From Candidatus Melainabacteria bacterium (GTDB lineage: Bacteria > Cyanobacteriota > Vampirovibrionia > Obscuribacterales > Obscuribacteraceae): a stretch of DNA of 64,000 nucleotides. A program made the position numbers and the translations under genes. Location: the NCBI GenBank assembly GCA_003151275.1, contig PLXC01000015.1, positions 105,021 through 169,020 of the forward strand, given 5' to 3'. Positions within the stretch are counted from its first letter, which is position 1; each line of letters opens with the position of its first letter. Positions 16,837 through 25,243 of the stretch are shown here, one piece after another. The notes below the pieces were generated by a model. It was given only the letters and a program-made list of their open reading frames with translations, did no database searches and had not been told where the DNA came from.

Positions 16837-17066
16837 TTGATCTCCTCACCAAATTTATGTCAGGACTTTGTTCTAGCGCGTCTACTCGTTGCCGAATTGA
16901 TTATGAGTTGCAGTTAAATCGAATCCGTGAATCCGTTCCGTACAAACCACACTCAGCCGCCTGCTTAGAGCGGCATCGCTATGGGCGAGCAATTACAGAA
17001 CTCCCAGTTCAATAAGATAGCATACGGATGGCAAGTGAATCTCTTGACGTAAAGCGAGATTGAGAG

Positions 17067-17396
17067 CTAGCGAACCGGGGCCGGTTCTGTGTTAGCTGGA
17101 GCTGCCTGCTGCACTTCATGATGCTCAACAGGTTCGCCTTCGGTCAGCTCCGCTGGTTTCAAGCCGATCCAGTAAACAATTAAGCCGACCAGGGCAACGC
17201 CAGCCAAGAGCGCCAATGTCTTCAACAGGGTGTCTTGAATGCTTGTCTCGGGGATGATATCGCCCGCTGCAGCATGCGAATCGTCGTGCCCATGCCCATG
17301 CGCATCGACCGCGTGCGAATCGCCATTACCGGTCGCTGCCTTAAGATGCGCATCGCCACCTTCTTTATGTTCAGGAGTATGTCCGGCGTCAGCCAT
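17067..17396 (-). CDS. His-rich single-pass membrane protein linked to nuoL
   Basis: A 109-residue protein. The N-terminal 45 residues are extremely rich in His, Asp, Ala and Gly (HAVDAHGHGHDDSHAAAG) with about ten histidines. Residues 58-77 form one transmembrane helix (TLALLAGVALVGLIVYWIGL), and the tail is Pro/Glu-rich. It begins 21 bases after the nuoL stop and so is very probably co-transcribed with it. The His-rich stretch could bind a metal ion or buffer protons next to the antiporter-like subunit, but that is conjecture. No family is recognised. Confidence 0.68.
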   Translation of the reverse strand: MADAGHTPEHKEGGDAHLKAATGNGDSHAVDAHGHGHDDSHAAAGDIIPETSIQDTLLKTLALLAGVALVGLIVYWIGLKPAELTEGEPVEHHEVQQAAPANTEPAPVR

Positions 17397-17417
17397 CTGT
17401 GTAATTCCTCACAACGA

Positions 17418-19454
17418 TTATGGTTTTATAAAGTATGCGGCTAGCGTCAATACCGCGACCCATCCAAAGATTACCAAGGCATAGTACTGCCCTCTGCCGT
17501 TTTGGGAGTACTTCAAGGATTGCCCTAAAGCAGCTGTGACCAGGCTCGTGCCGTTGACGATGTTATCAACGACGTACATGTCCACAGCTTGCCATAACTT
17601 GCCATAGAAGGAGAGGATGCCGCGATAGATGCCTGTGTACAACTCGTCGAAATACCATTTGTTGAAAGAGAACTGGTAGATACCAGCAAGCAGCGGGTTT
17701 TTGCTGGTAGCGATAACGGTGTTGAGGTTGTACTTGTGTTCCCTATAAATATAGAAAGCCACCACCCATCCTGCCAAAGCAAAGATCACAGAAACGAGCA
17801 TTACGATGCCGTTAATTCCTTCAAAGTGAGGATGTTGGAAATATACGAAGCTGCCGAAGGCGCTTGGAAAAACACCACCCTCTCCTCCATTCAAGTTGAT
17901 GCTTGCGAATGAATTCCAGTTGCCGCCCAGGAATCCTGAAATCATCGAAGGAAGCGAAAGCGCGATCAGCGGATAAACCATTGCCGGTCCTGAGTTATGT
18001 GGCTCAACCTCACCGCGATATTTGCCGGAAAAGGTCATGAAATAGGCTCTGAACATATAGAAGGAAGTCAAACCAGCAGTCAAGATCATGATTGCGCCAA
18101 TGTACGGATTGAACTTCCAAGCAGCGCCAATGATCTCGTCTTTGGAGAAGAATCCACTAAACGGCGGAAAGCCGGATATCGCCCAACAACCAATCAGAAA
18201 GCACCAGCGAGTGCCTCTCATGCTCGTCTTCAATCCGCCCATTTTTCTCATATCTTGCTCACCGTGCAGACCGTGAATAACGGCACCGCTGCACAAGAAA
18301 AGCATTGCTTTGAAGAAAGCGTGGTTAAACAAGTGGAATAAGCCGCCAGTAAAAGCACCGCAGCCCAGACCGACAAACATATAACCAAGCTGCGAAACCG
18401 TTGACCATGCCAGCGTGCGCTTGATATCAAATTGGCTCATGGCAATGGTGGCAGCCATGAATGAAGTGAAGCACCCTACTGCGGCGACGACCAGGAGTGC
18501 CGGTTGTGAGCCGATGTCCGGGGGTGCGACCCAGATTGGATATGCTCTGGCGACGAGATAGACGCCGGCTGCCACCATGGTGGCAGCATGGATCAATGCG
18601 GAGATTGGCGTTGGGCCTTCCATCGCGTCAGGAAGCCATGTGTGCAAGGGGAATTGGGCGGACTTGGCGATCGGACCGAGGAACATGAAACATGCCATGG
18701 CAAACAATCCAGTCCAGCCCCAGTAACCGATGATATGGGTGTCATACGCAGTCTTAAGTACTGATGCCAAGTCGGGGCCACCATTGGCTCCCAAGAAGGA
18801 AAGCACCGGAGTGGCTCCCCAAAGATTTTGCTGCCCCGTACCTGTAAAGCCCGTGGTCGCGGCAAGCAGGATCAGGATTCCAATCAGAAATCCGCAGTCG
18901 CCGATTCTGTTGATCACGAAAGCCTTGAGGCAGGCTTCTGCTGCTGAATTTTTGTACCACCAGAATCCGATCAACAAATAACTGCAAACACCAACCAATT
19001 CCCAAAAGAAAAACATCTGGAACAAGTTTGTGGCGATTACCAAGCCAAGCATGGAACCAGTGAACAAAGAGAGATAAGAATAAAAACGCGAGTAGCCCGG
19101 ATCTTCGCGCATGTATCCGTGCGTGTAAATCTGTACTAACAGACTGATTGAGGTGACAACAATGAGCATCATCGCCGCCAGGTTGTCAACGAGAACTCCG
19201 ATGTGGAGCGTGAAAGAAGATGAGACGAAATACGGCATGTCAAGGACGACACCACCTGCGACACCTTGAGTCAATGCGTAAAAAATCAGTAATGAGTGGA
19301 TGAATCCGTAAACAACGGCTCCCACCGAAAGAGACATTGACAACGTTTTGGAATGCCGGGCAAATAAGATGATTACCAATCCAACCAGGAATGGCGTCCA
19401 TACAATCCAGCCGGCGTTAGTAACGAATGACCGCAGAACTTCTTGCGAAAACAA
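17418..19454 (-). CDS. nuoL: NADH-quinone oxidoreductase subunit L
   Basis: A 678-residue polytopic subunit of complex I. It has the proton-antiporter fold with the conserved glutamate in FFWELVGVCSYLLIGFWW-type helix 5 and the lysine in GPIAKSAQFPLHTWLPDA, then GPTPISALIHAATMVAAG and SKDEIIGA. The C-terminal part has the NuoL-type long amphipathic helix region and a last membrane helix (residues 570-678), which separates it from the shorter NuoM and NuoN. It pumps protons as part of the NADH or ferredoxin dehydrogenase. It is not inside a full nuo operon: only the His-rich protein follows and nuoM lies divergently 290 bases upstream. Confidence 0.92.
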   Translation of the reverse strand: MFSQEVLRSFVTNAGWIVWTPFLVGLVIILFARHSKTLSMSLSVGAVVYGFIHSLLIFYALTQGVAGGVVLDMPYFVSSSFTLHIGVLVDNLAAMMLIVVTSISLLVQIYTHGYMREDPGYSRFYSYLSLFTGSMLGLVIATNLFQMFFFWELVGVCSYLLIGFWWYKNSAAEACLKAFVINRIGDCGFLIGILILLAATTGFTGTGQQNLWGATPVLSFLGANGGPDLASVLKTAYDTHIIGYWGWTGLFAMACFMFLGPIAKSAQFPLHTWLPDAMEGPTPISALIHAATMVAAGVYLVARAYPIWVAPPDIGSQPALLVVAAVGCFTSFMAATIAMSQFDIKRTLAWSTVSQLGYMFVGLGCGAFTGGLFHLFNHAFFKAMLFLCSGAVIHGLHGEQDMRKMGGLKTSMRGTRWCFLIGCWAISGFPPFSGFFSKDEIIGAAWKFNPYIGAIMILTAGLTSFYMFRAYFMTFSGKYRGEVEPHNSGPAMVYPLIALSLPSMISGFLGGNWNSFASINLNGGEGGVFPSAFGSFVYFQHPHFEGINGIVMLVSVIFALAGWVVAFYIYREHKYNLNTVIATSKNPLLAGIYQFSFNKWYFDELYTGIYRGILSFYGKLWQAVDMYVVDNIVNGTSLVTAALGQSLKYSQNGRGQYYALVIFGWVAVLTLAAYFIKP

Positions 19455-19744
19455 ACTGATTCTCCGAATTCAAAGTGGTAAATCGACTCACACTGCTTAA
19501 ACGTACACAATATACATGTGCAAACAGGCTAGATAAAGGAACGTTTCACTGGTGTGAAAAGATTCTTCGATTCAATAATTCTTCAACTTGCTCCTCAAGG
19601 GGTTAGAAGCGCACCAGTGCCAGAATTGGCAATATCTGTCGAGCCGACAATGTGTAGTTTCAAACTTCATCAATTTAATTGATCTAGAAGACGTTGCATT
19701 GACCTAGATATACTGATGCCGGTTAGCACTGACGTTACAGGATC
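19455..19744. promoter_or_regulatory. Divergent promoter region between nuoL and nuoM
   Basis: 290 bases without an ORF separate the divergent nuoL and nuoM genes, so promoters for both must lie here. A TATACT at 19709-19714 is a possible -10 box for nuoM but has no good -35 partner at 17 bases. No operator palindrome is evident. Confidence 0.45.
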
Positions 19745-21313
19745 ATGACAGCACAAGCACCAAACTTACTAACACTTCTGCTCTTCCTGCCTCTGGCGGG
19801 CGCGTTCATCATCATGCTGTCAACGGAGGCCGCCGCTAAACAGGTGGCAAGGGTGACCACCATCGCGATGGTTTTGTTTTCAGGGTTGATGGCATACCAG
19901 TTCAATCCCATGATGCCGGGCATACAGTTCGAAAATAAAACGACCTGGGTGACTTTACCGTTTCCTCTTCAATACTACGTCGGCGCAGATGGCATGAGTT
20001 TATGCCTCATTGTTCTTACTGCTGTTGTCACGCTGCTCGCAGTATATGCAAGTGATACCATCGGGCAGAAGCGTCCGAAGCTCTACTACAGCTTCATCAT
20101 GTTGCTAACGTTCTCTTTAATGGGAGTGTTTTGCTCGCTCAACTTGCTTCAGTTCTTTATCTTTTACGAATTTGAATTGGTACCAATGTACTTCTTGATC
20201 GCCATTTGGGGCGGTCCGAGGCGCGAATATGCGGCGATGAAATTCCTTTTGTACACCTTTTTTGGTGGTGTACTGATGCTTGCTGCACTGCTGTATCTGT
20301 ACTTCCAGCTTGCGACTGAAGGTCCAAATGTCGCAACCTTTGACATGATTGAACTGACTCAGAAAGCGTCGATGCTCGCGCCCACGGTACAGACAATTGC
20401 TTTTCTCGGCTTTTTCGTGGCATTCATTATCAAGCTGCCCTCGTTTCCTTTCCACACATGGCTGCCGGATGCTCACGTTGAAGCACCAACTCCGATATCA
20501 ATGATCTTGGCTGGACTTCTTCTCAAGATGGGAGGATACGGCTTAATTCGAATCTGCATGGGATTCTTTCCCTTGATTTTCATCAAGTATGGATGGATGG
20601 TCATGGTGCTTGGCGCGTTCAACATTGTTTGGGGCGCGATGGCATGCTTGGTGCAGCAAGACATGAAGCGGATCATCGCTTTCTCGAGCGTCAGTCACAT
20701 GGGCTTCATCTTGCTCGGTCTTGGCTGCTTGTCGGCGGCTGGCATCAATGGTGCCATCTTCCAAATGCTAAGCCACGGTATTGTTTCAGCTGCACTGTTC
20801 TTTTTAGTCGGCGCGGTCTATGAGCGCACCCACACCAGGCAATTGCCGGAAATAGGTGGCGGACTGGCAAAACAGATGCCTAAGTTGTTCTACTTCTGGA
20901 TGTTCTGCGCCTTGGCCAACCTTGGCTTGCCAGGCTTATCGGGCTTTGTTGGTGAAGTTGCCGTTTTCTATGGCTCGTACACATCATGGGTGGCACAAGT
21001 GAGCCCAGAGTCCGAGACTGCGAGAATTTGGATTTGGATTGCTGCCACCGGCTCGATCCTAACGGCGGGCTACATGCTCTGGCTTCTCAAACGACTTTTC
21101 TATGGACCAGAGCAAGAGAAATGGGCTGGTCATTTGACCGACGCAAATCCACGTGAACAAGTGCTCGCCTGGTCTATGTGCGCAATGATTTTGGCGCTCG
21201 GACTTTGCCCGAACATTTTATTTAGGGAATATGGATCAGTTGCAGATCGACTCGCCGGAAGCATTAATATGCGACTCAATATCGGTATGCTCGAAAACCG
21301 CACGGTGCAATAG
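19745..21313 (+). CDS. nuoM: NADH-quinone oxidoreductase subunit M
   Basis: A 522-residue antiporter-like complex I subunit. NuoM hallmarks are FYEFELVPMYFLIAIWGG with the essential glutamate, FIIKLPSFPFHTWLPDAHVE with the lysine, APTPISMILAGLLLKMGGYG, and SHMGFILLG. The length is in the usual NuoM range, and the NuoL-type C-terminal extension is absent. It works with NuoL in proton pumping. It is encoded divergently from nuoL, whereas most bacteria encode L, M and N in one operon; no nuoN is found after it. A dispersed repeat lies in the 66-base gap before the next, convergent gene. Confidence 0.92.
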   Translation: MTAQAPNLLTLLLFLPLAGAFIIMLSTEAAAKQVARVTTIAMVLFSGLMAYQFNPMMPGIQFENKTTWVTLPFPLQYYVGADGMSLCLIVLTAVVTLLAVYASDTIGQKRPKLYYSFIMLLTFSLMGVFCSLNLLQFFIFYEFELVPMYFLIAIWGGPRREYAAMKFLLYTFFGGVLMLAALLYLYFQLATEGPNVATFDMIELTQKASMLAPTVQTIAFLGFFVAFIIKLPSFPFHTWLPDAHVEAPTPISMILAGLLLKMGGYGLIRICMGFFPLIFIKYGWMVMVLGAFNIVWGAMACLVQQDMKRIIAFSSVSHMGFILLGLGCLSAAGINGAIFQMLSHGIVSAALFFLVGAVYERTHTRQLPEIGGGLAKQMPKLFYFWMFCALANLGLPGLSGFVGEVAVFYGSYTSWVAQVSPESETARIWIWIAATGSILTAGYMLWLLKRLFYGPEQEKWAGHLTDANPREQVLAWSMCAMILALGLCPNILFREYGSVADRLAGSINMRLNIGMLENRTVQ

Positions 21314-21320
21314 ACCTTAC

Positions 21321-21362
21321 GAGCGCGGGAGCGCCGGCATCCTTGCCGACACCGAACCCACG
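21321..21362. repeat. Dispersed GC-rich hairpin repeat, family 1, intergenic copy
   Basis: The core GGGAGCGCCGGCATCCTTGC is followed by CGACACCGAACCCAC. GGCA and TGCC can pair over a short loop. The same core is found around 61903 between genes, in shorter form at 1272-1337 and 38718, and inside the CAP gene at 23998-24171. This copy separates the convergent nuoM and vWA genes. Confidence 0.75.
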
Positions 21363-21379
21363 GAGCGCACTATATATCG

Positions 21380-22315
21380 TTATCTATTTCCAGATGGGGT
21401 CTGCAAATTATCTGGTGCCTTAGCCGGCTCACTCGGCGTCAGCGCTTTATCCGCTGCCTTGTCCGGAGACTTGTCCGTCACGCTATCCGGCACTTTGTCA
21501 GACTCACTCGGCGAATGGATCCGATCAATGGTCTTGTCCATTGGCGGATTACTAGGCGAATCAATAGCACGTGGCAACACCTTTCCCGAAATAGCCTTGT
21601 CAACGCTCTTGCCGATGCCATCGATCAACTCAGTGGAAGAATTAGCTTCGTAGTATTTGCCCAAGCTGATTGCAGAAATGCACTTTAGTTGTTCGCGCGC
21701 AGCTTTTTCGCGGGCTAAATCCACACCAACAACATCAACCTTCATTTGAATGCCGTGCATTCTAAGAGCTTGCAGATAGGCGCATGGATCGCCGCCACAA
21801 GTGTCAGCACCATCCGTGATCAAAATCACGGTCTTCGGTCCATGGATACCACGAAAATCTTCTTCAGCTGCCATTCGCAGAGCGAACATGATTGGAGTCA
21901 TACCAAACGGTTCAATCTGCCGAATACTTTTGATGATTGCGCCGCGGTTATGCTGACCAATGGGAACCAACAGCGAAGTTTGACGGCAATCAATCTCGGC
22001 TAAGTTTGAATAGCTTTGACCAAACACTCGAAGACCGAGATTTACACTGTTTGGGATGCGAGCAAGCGCATTCTGCAATACTTCTTTAGCGGCAGTCATC
22101 TTCATTTCACCGCTGATTTTTTCTTTCATACTGTACGAAGCATCAAGGACAAAAAGGATATTTACGGGTCCGCCTTCTTGCTCGACCCCACCCTCTACAC
22201 GTCCGCCACCCACGCCTGCCTGAAAGTCGGATTGGGCCATCGCAGATTGCATCGTAAGCTTCGCACTGAGAAACAAGATGAAGGTCAGCGATACCAAATA
22301 CGATGCTACTTTCAT
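21380..22315 (-). CDS. Secreted von Willebrand factor A-domain protein
   Basis: A 311-residue exported protein. Residues 1-27 are a signal peptide (ending AMAQ). The vWA domain spans about 50-230 and keeps the whole metal-ion site: DASYS (Asp58, Ser60, Ser62), Thr140 in FGMTPI and Asp168 in ITDGAD. Two cysteine pairs (for example ADTCGGDPC) suggest disulfides. The last 75 residues are a low-complexity tail with repeated SxSxKxPDxxxDKxxD units. vWA domains bind protein partners through Mg2+. Its ATG overlaps the stop of the CAP-domain gene by four bases (ATGA), so the two are translationally coupled and probably work together outside the cell. Confidence 0.82.
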   Translation of the reverse strand: MKVASYLVSLTFILFLSAKLTMQSAMAQSDFQAGVGGGRVEGGVEQEGGPVNILFVLDASYSMKEKISGEMKMTAAKEVLQNALARIPNSVNLGLRVFGQSYSNLAEIDCRQTSLLVPIGQHNRGAIIKSIRQIEPFGMTPIMFALRMAAEEDFRGIHGPKTVILITDGADTCGGDPCAYLQALRMHGIQMKVDVVGVDLAREKAAREQLKCISAISLGKYYEANSSTELIDGIGKSVDKAISGKVLPRAIDSPSNPPMDKTIDRIHSPSESDKVPDSVTDKSPDKAADKALTPSEPAKAPDNLQTPSGNR

Positions 22316-24327
22316 TTGCTCTTCTTGTGCTTTTCTTTTTTCAGTTTCGGTGGAGTTTCCTCGCCTGGCGTTTCAATGCGAGCCGAAACATCTTCATCAA
22401 CGTGTTTAGCAAGTATCGCACGTCTGCTGATGGGGACGGATTTAGTAAGTTTGCTGGTTGTGCCCCAGATCGTCACATAGTAAATTCCCTCTTTACCGTC
22501 TTTGTTGAGCGGTACTTTGCCGTTAAAGGTCAGACCTTCGACTTTGACTCCACCATGAATTGGGATATCGGAAACCGGCTTGGGGTCACCGGACCCCATA
22601 CCACCAGACATTGCGATTAAGGGTGCGGCTAGTGCCACTGGTGGCATGAACATCCCGCCAGCTATAGCGGCGATAACACCCGCAGTCCGCAACGCAGTCA
22701 TGGCACCACTATAGTCGTGCGCTGATTTACTGGCGTAAGCAACATAATCCAAAGGCGGAAAGTATGGCAAGGCTTCTTCGGATTCATCAGCTGCACTGGC
22801 TAAAGTCTTGTTCGATTCCCAAGCCACCGTAATCCGATCAAATTGATAAGGCTGCATTACCACTCCCTTGATTTCCAATTTTTCTCCAATTGGAACTTCA
22901 AAGGGCAGTTCAGGAATAATACCGTGATTGGTGACAACCTCAGTCACAGCTATCAATCTGTCTTTATTGACCGTCCAGTTCATTGCAAATCCGATATGTG
23001 TAGCGTCTGGATTGAGGATGGTATCACGATCATCCTGCCTAGACATCAGGGTCTTCATTATGCCAGCGACTGCTGCGCGGGTTGGAGACTTAGAGAAAGT
23101 ATCAGACGTTTTGTTAGAAACAAGACTCTCAGTCATCGCACCAGTGCCACCACCAACGGTGTAGCGACGATCAGGGTTTTCACCTTTAGAATTGGCGTGA
23201 GAGATCACATTACGTTGACACAATTCTTGATTGTGCTCTTTGGCAATCTTGTCTGCGAGCGGATCTATCGCGAGCGGACCGAAGCCTGACTTCGAACGTT
23301 CGGAATTTATTAGCTCCAGTGCAAAGTCTTTCATATCTTCAGCTGTTGTAGTCTGCTGATTTTCAGTGCGCTGGGCAATCCCCTCAAAATAATCATACTC
23401 ACCACTTGGCTGATCGTTCGTCATTAGCGGGTTTCCGAGCCAATTAGCTTGTGGGATGCGCAAATTGTCAATGTCAGCAGTCGGTTCATCATCATTGCCG
23501 AGCAATGTTTTCTTCAGTTGTTGCGTGCGATCAAAAAGAGATAGATCAGCAAAACTCTTCTGGTAAATCGCTGTCTCCAGCTTGCTTAGCCGCTCTTCTA
23601 TGGGGCTCTCTCCCTGAGTAGCACCAAATGTTAGCTTCTCCATTCGTCCGACAGACGGATAGCTGTCTCCTTGACCCTTAGTGGTGGTGCTAAAGGGACC
23701 GGTGCTGAAGGGGGTGGTGCCAGGAGTGCCGGTACCGGTGTTAGCGCTGCCGAACTTTGGATCCGCGGAAGACTTGTCTGCCGCACCAACTGGTGCTGGC
23801 AAAGGGGCAGCCTGAGCCTTGCCAGGACTGCCGAATACAGGGAGCTGTGCGGAAGAACCGCGGATCGGTGGCGTGGCGGAGCCCTGATTACTCGTGCCTC
23901 CCGCGTTGCCTGGCTTCGCTGCCGGCGCATCCCAACCACTGACTGGAGGCGCCGTTGGCCTAATTGTGGGTGTTGCTCCCGCATTAGAAGGAGGTGTGAG
24001 TATCCCTGCGTTTTGTAGATTCGGTGCCGGCAGAATGCCGGAGCTCCCAGGGTTTGAGCCCGTATCTCGTTGATTCAGAGCTGGCGAGCCCTCCGCGCTT
24101 TGTAGGTTCGGTGCCGGCAGGGTGCCGGCGCTTGCAGGGTTTGAGCCCGCGCCCATTTGATTCAGAGCTGGCGCAACTCCCACGCTTGGTTGGCTAGGGG
24201 CCCGCTGAGCGTTCGCATCGTCGCCCGCCAGTGCAGGCGCAAAGTTCGTCGTCAGGACGCACGACAGCGTAGCCACAAGTGCTATCGATTTGCGCGAGCG
24301 AACCTGAGGGTCAAAAGTTTTCATCAC
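22312..24327 (-). CDS. Secreted CAP-domain (SCP/PR1-like) protein with embedded 29-residue repeats
   Basis: A 671-residue exported protein. A signal peptide (residues 1-34) is followed by about 200 residues rich in Pro, Gly, Ala and Ser. Residues 53-110 are two tandem 29-residue repeats (PALNQ..GSNP.S.G.LPAPNLQ). Residues 230-280 contain short charged segments like those in the matrixin-like protein (SVGRMEKLTFG, IEERLSKLETAIYQ). The CAP domain lies at about 325-460, with DFALELINSERSKSGFGPL, AKEHNQELCQR and ISHANSKGENPDRR. A C-terminal beta domain of unknown type follows. CAP proteins bind lipids, sterols or peptides, or act as proteases; here the role is unknown. It is the first gene of the CAP-vWA operon. 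Confidence 0.8.
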   Translation of the reverse strand: MMKTFDPQVRSRKSIALVATLSCVLTTNFAPALAGDDANAQRAPSQPSVGVAPALNQMGAGSNPASAGTLPAPNLQSAEGSPALNQRDTGSNPGSSGILPAPNLQNAGILTPPSNAGATPTIRPTAPPVSGWDAPAAKPGNAGGTSNQGSATPPIRGSSAQLPVFGSPGKAQAAPLPAPVGAADKSSADPKFGSANTGTGTPGTTPFSTGPFSTTTKGQGDSYPSVGRMEKLTFGATQGESPIEERLSKLETAIYQKSFADLSLFDRTQQLKKTLLGNDDEPTADIDNLRIPQANWLGNPLMTNDQPSGEYDYFEGIAQRTENQQTTTAEDMKDFALELINSERSKSGFGPLAIDPLADKIAKEHNQELCQRNVISHANSKGENPDRRYTVGGGTGAMTESLVSNKTSDTFSKSPTRAAVAGIMKTLMSRQDDRDTILNPDATHIGFAMNWTVNKDRLIAVTEVVTNHGIIPELPFEVPIGEKLEIKGVVMQPYQFDRITVAWESNKTLASAADESEEALPYFPPLDYVAYASKSAHDYSGAMTALRTAGVIAAIAGGMFMPPVALAAPLIAMSGGMGSGDPKPVSDIPIHGGVKVEGLTFNGKVPLNKDGKEGIYYVTIWGTTSKLTKSVPISRRAILAKHVDEDVSARIETPGEETPPKLKKEKHKKSK
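23998..24171 (-). repeat. Two 87-bp in-frame repeats containing the dispersed family 1 element
   Basis: Two head-to-tail copies, 24085-24171 and 23998-24084, encode residues 53-81 and 82-110 of the CAP protein. Each copy contains, on the minus strand, a stretch such as GGGAGCTCCGGCATTCTGCC followed by GGCACCGAA. It matches the intergenic repeat at 21321-21362 at most positions. Thus a dispersed DNA repeat has apparently become coding sequence. Confidence 0.7.
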
Positions 24328-24424
24328 TACACTTTGATGATTGATCGCTTTCCATATTTTGAACCGTTATCAGGAAGATAACAAATATATGGGGAGATTG
24401 TATGCAGCTGCCCGCCATTATGTA

Positions 24425-25243
24425 CTAACCAATGATGCTCCCGATTGCGCCCTGTCGGCCCGTTTTGCCGCCACTTTGCCTGTGGGAGTAGAACAACTCT
24501 GGATGACACGCCGTGCAGATGTCCGTTACATCCACCTCAGCGACACCAGCCTCTAGAAGTTGCAACGCATTGATTGCTTTCAAGTCAGGGTAAGGCACGC
24601 CGTCAGTGCGCGTGATCAATTCAGTGGCATTGCTGACCGTTGAAGCCAATTTTGTCGCTACTTCTTCTCCTGTTGGATAGCAGCAGCTGCCGATCGCCGG
24701 ACCCACGGCCGCAACGACGTCCGCGGCATTCGTTCCAAAACGGTCAACCATCAACCTAACACCATTTTTGGCAATGCTGCCGGCTGTTCCTTTCCAGCCA
24801 GCGTGCACTATACAAAGCACGGCCTTTTGGGGGTCAAAAATAATAACCGGTACACAATCAGCAAAGTGGAGCAGGAGCGGGCGATTTGACTCTTTCGTGG
24901 CAATGCCGTCGACTTCCTTATATGTGTTTTTATTATCCGCCACAACAACGATAGACGAATGTACCTGCCCAGGCACCGCCAGCCGCCGCGCGTCGAGACC
25001 CAGAGCCTGACACAATCTACGTCTATTATTTGCGGCGTCGGCCCGCGATTCATCCGAGTCAAGGTGTCTGCCTAAGTTGAACGTATCCACCGGTGCGGGG
25101 CTGTTTCCGCCAAGCCGGGTCGTGAAAGCGTGGACCAGAGAATGGTGTTTGGCCAGCAACGGTGATTGATTTAGGGTCAACCCATCAATATGTTTGGTCA
25201 GCCATGAGTTTTTATTAAGGGCGCGATCGAGAGTTTTGCTCAA
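24425..25243 (-). CDS. pgeF: Peptidoglycan editing factor PgeF (YfiH/LACC1 family)
   Basis: A 272-residue protein of the YfiH/DUF152 family. The metal site is clear: His in PGQVHSS, Cys in HFADCVPV and His in CIVHAGWKG, with AFTTRLGG at the start and YPTGEEV later. Members were named polyphenol oxidase; in E. coli YfiH (PgeF) keeps L-Ser out of peptidoglycan precursors, and human LACC1 acts on nucleosides. The frame opens at 25309, but I place the start at TTG 25243: GGAGGA lies 11 bases before it and the TTG overlaps the TGA of the SDR gene (TTGA). That gives the usual family length and a coupled operon. Confidence 0.85.
   Translation of the reverse strand: MSKTLDRALNKNSWLTKHIDGLTLNQSPLLAKHHSLVHAFTTRLGGNSPAPVDTFNLGRHLDSDESRADAANNRRRLCQALGLDARRLAVPGQVHSSIVVVADNKNTYKEVDGIATKESNRPLLLHFADCVPVIIFDPQKAVLCIVHAGWKGTAGSIAKNGVRLMVDRFGTNAADVVAAVGPAIGSCCYPTGEEVATKLASTVSNATELITRTDGVPYPDLKAINALQLLEAGVAEVDVTDICTACHPELFYSHRQSGGKTGRQGAIGSIIG

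Noticed and set aside
17418..21313. DabA-DabB inorganic carbon transporter instead of complex I subunits
   Set aside because: NuoL here has the long NuoL-type C-terminus, the partner is a NuoM, and no DUF2309 (DabA) gene is present.
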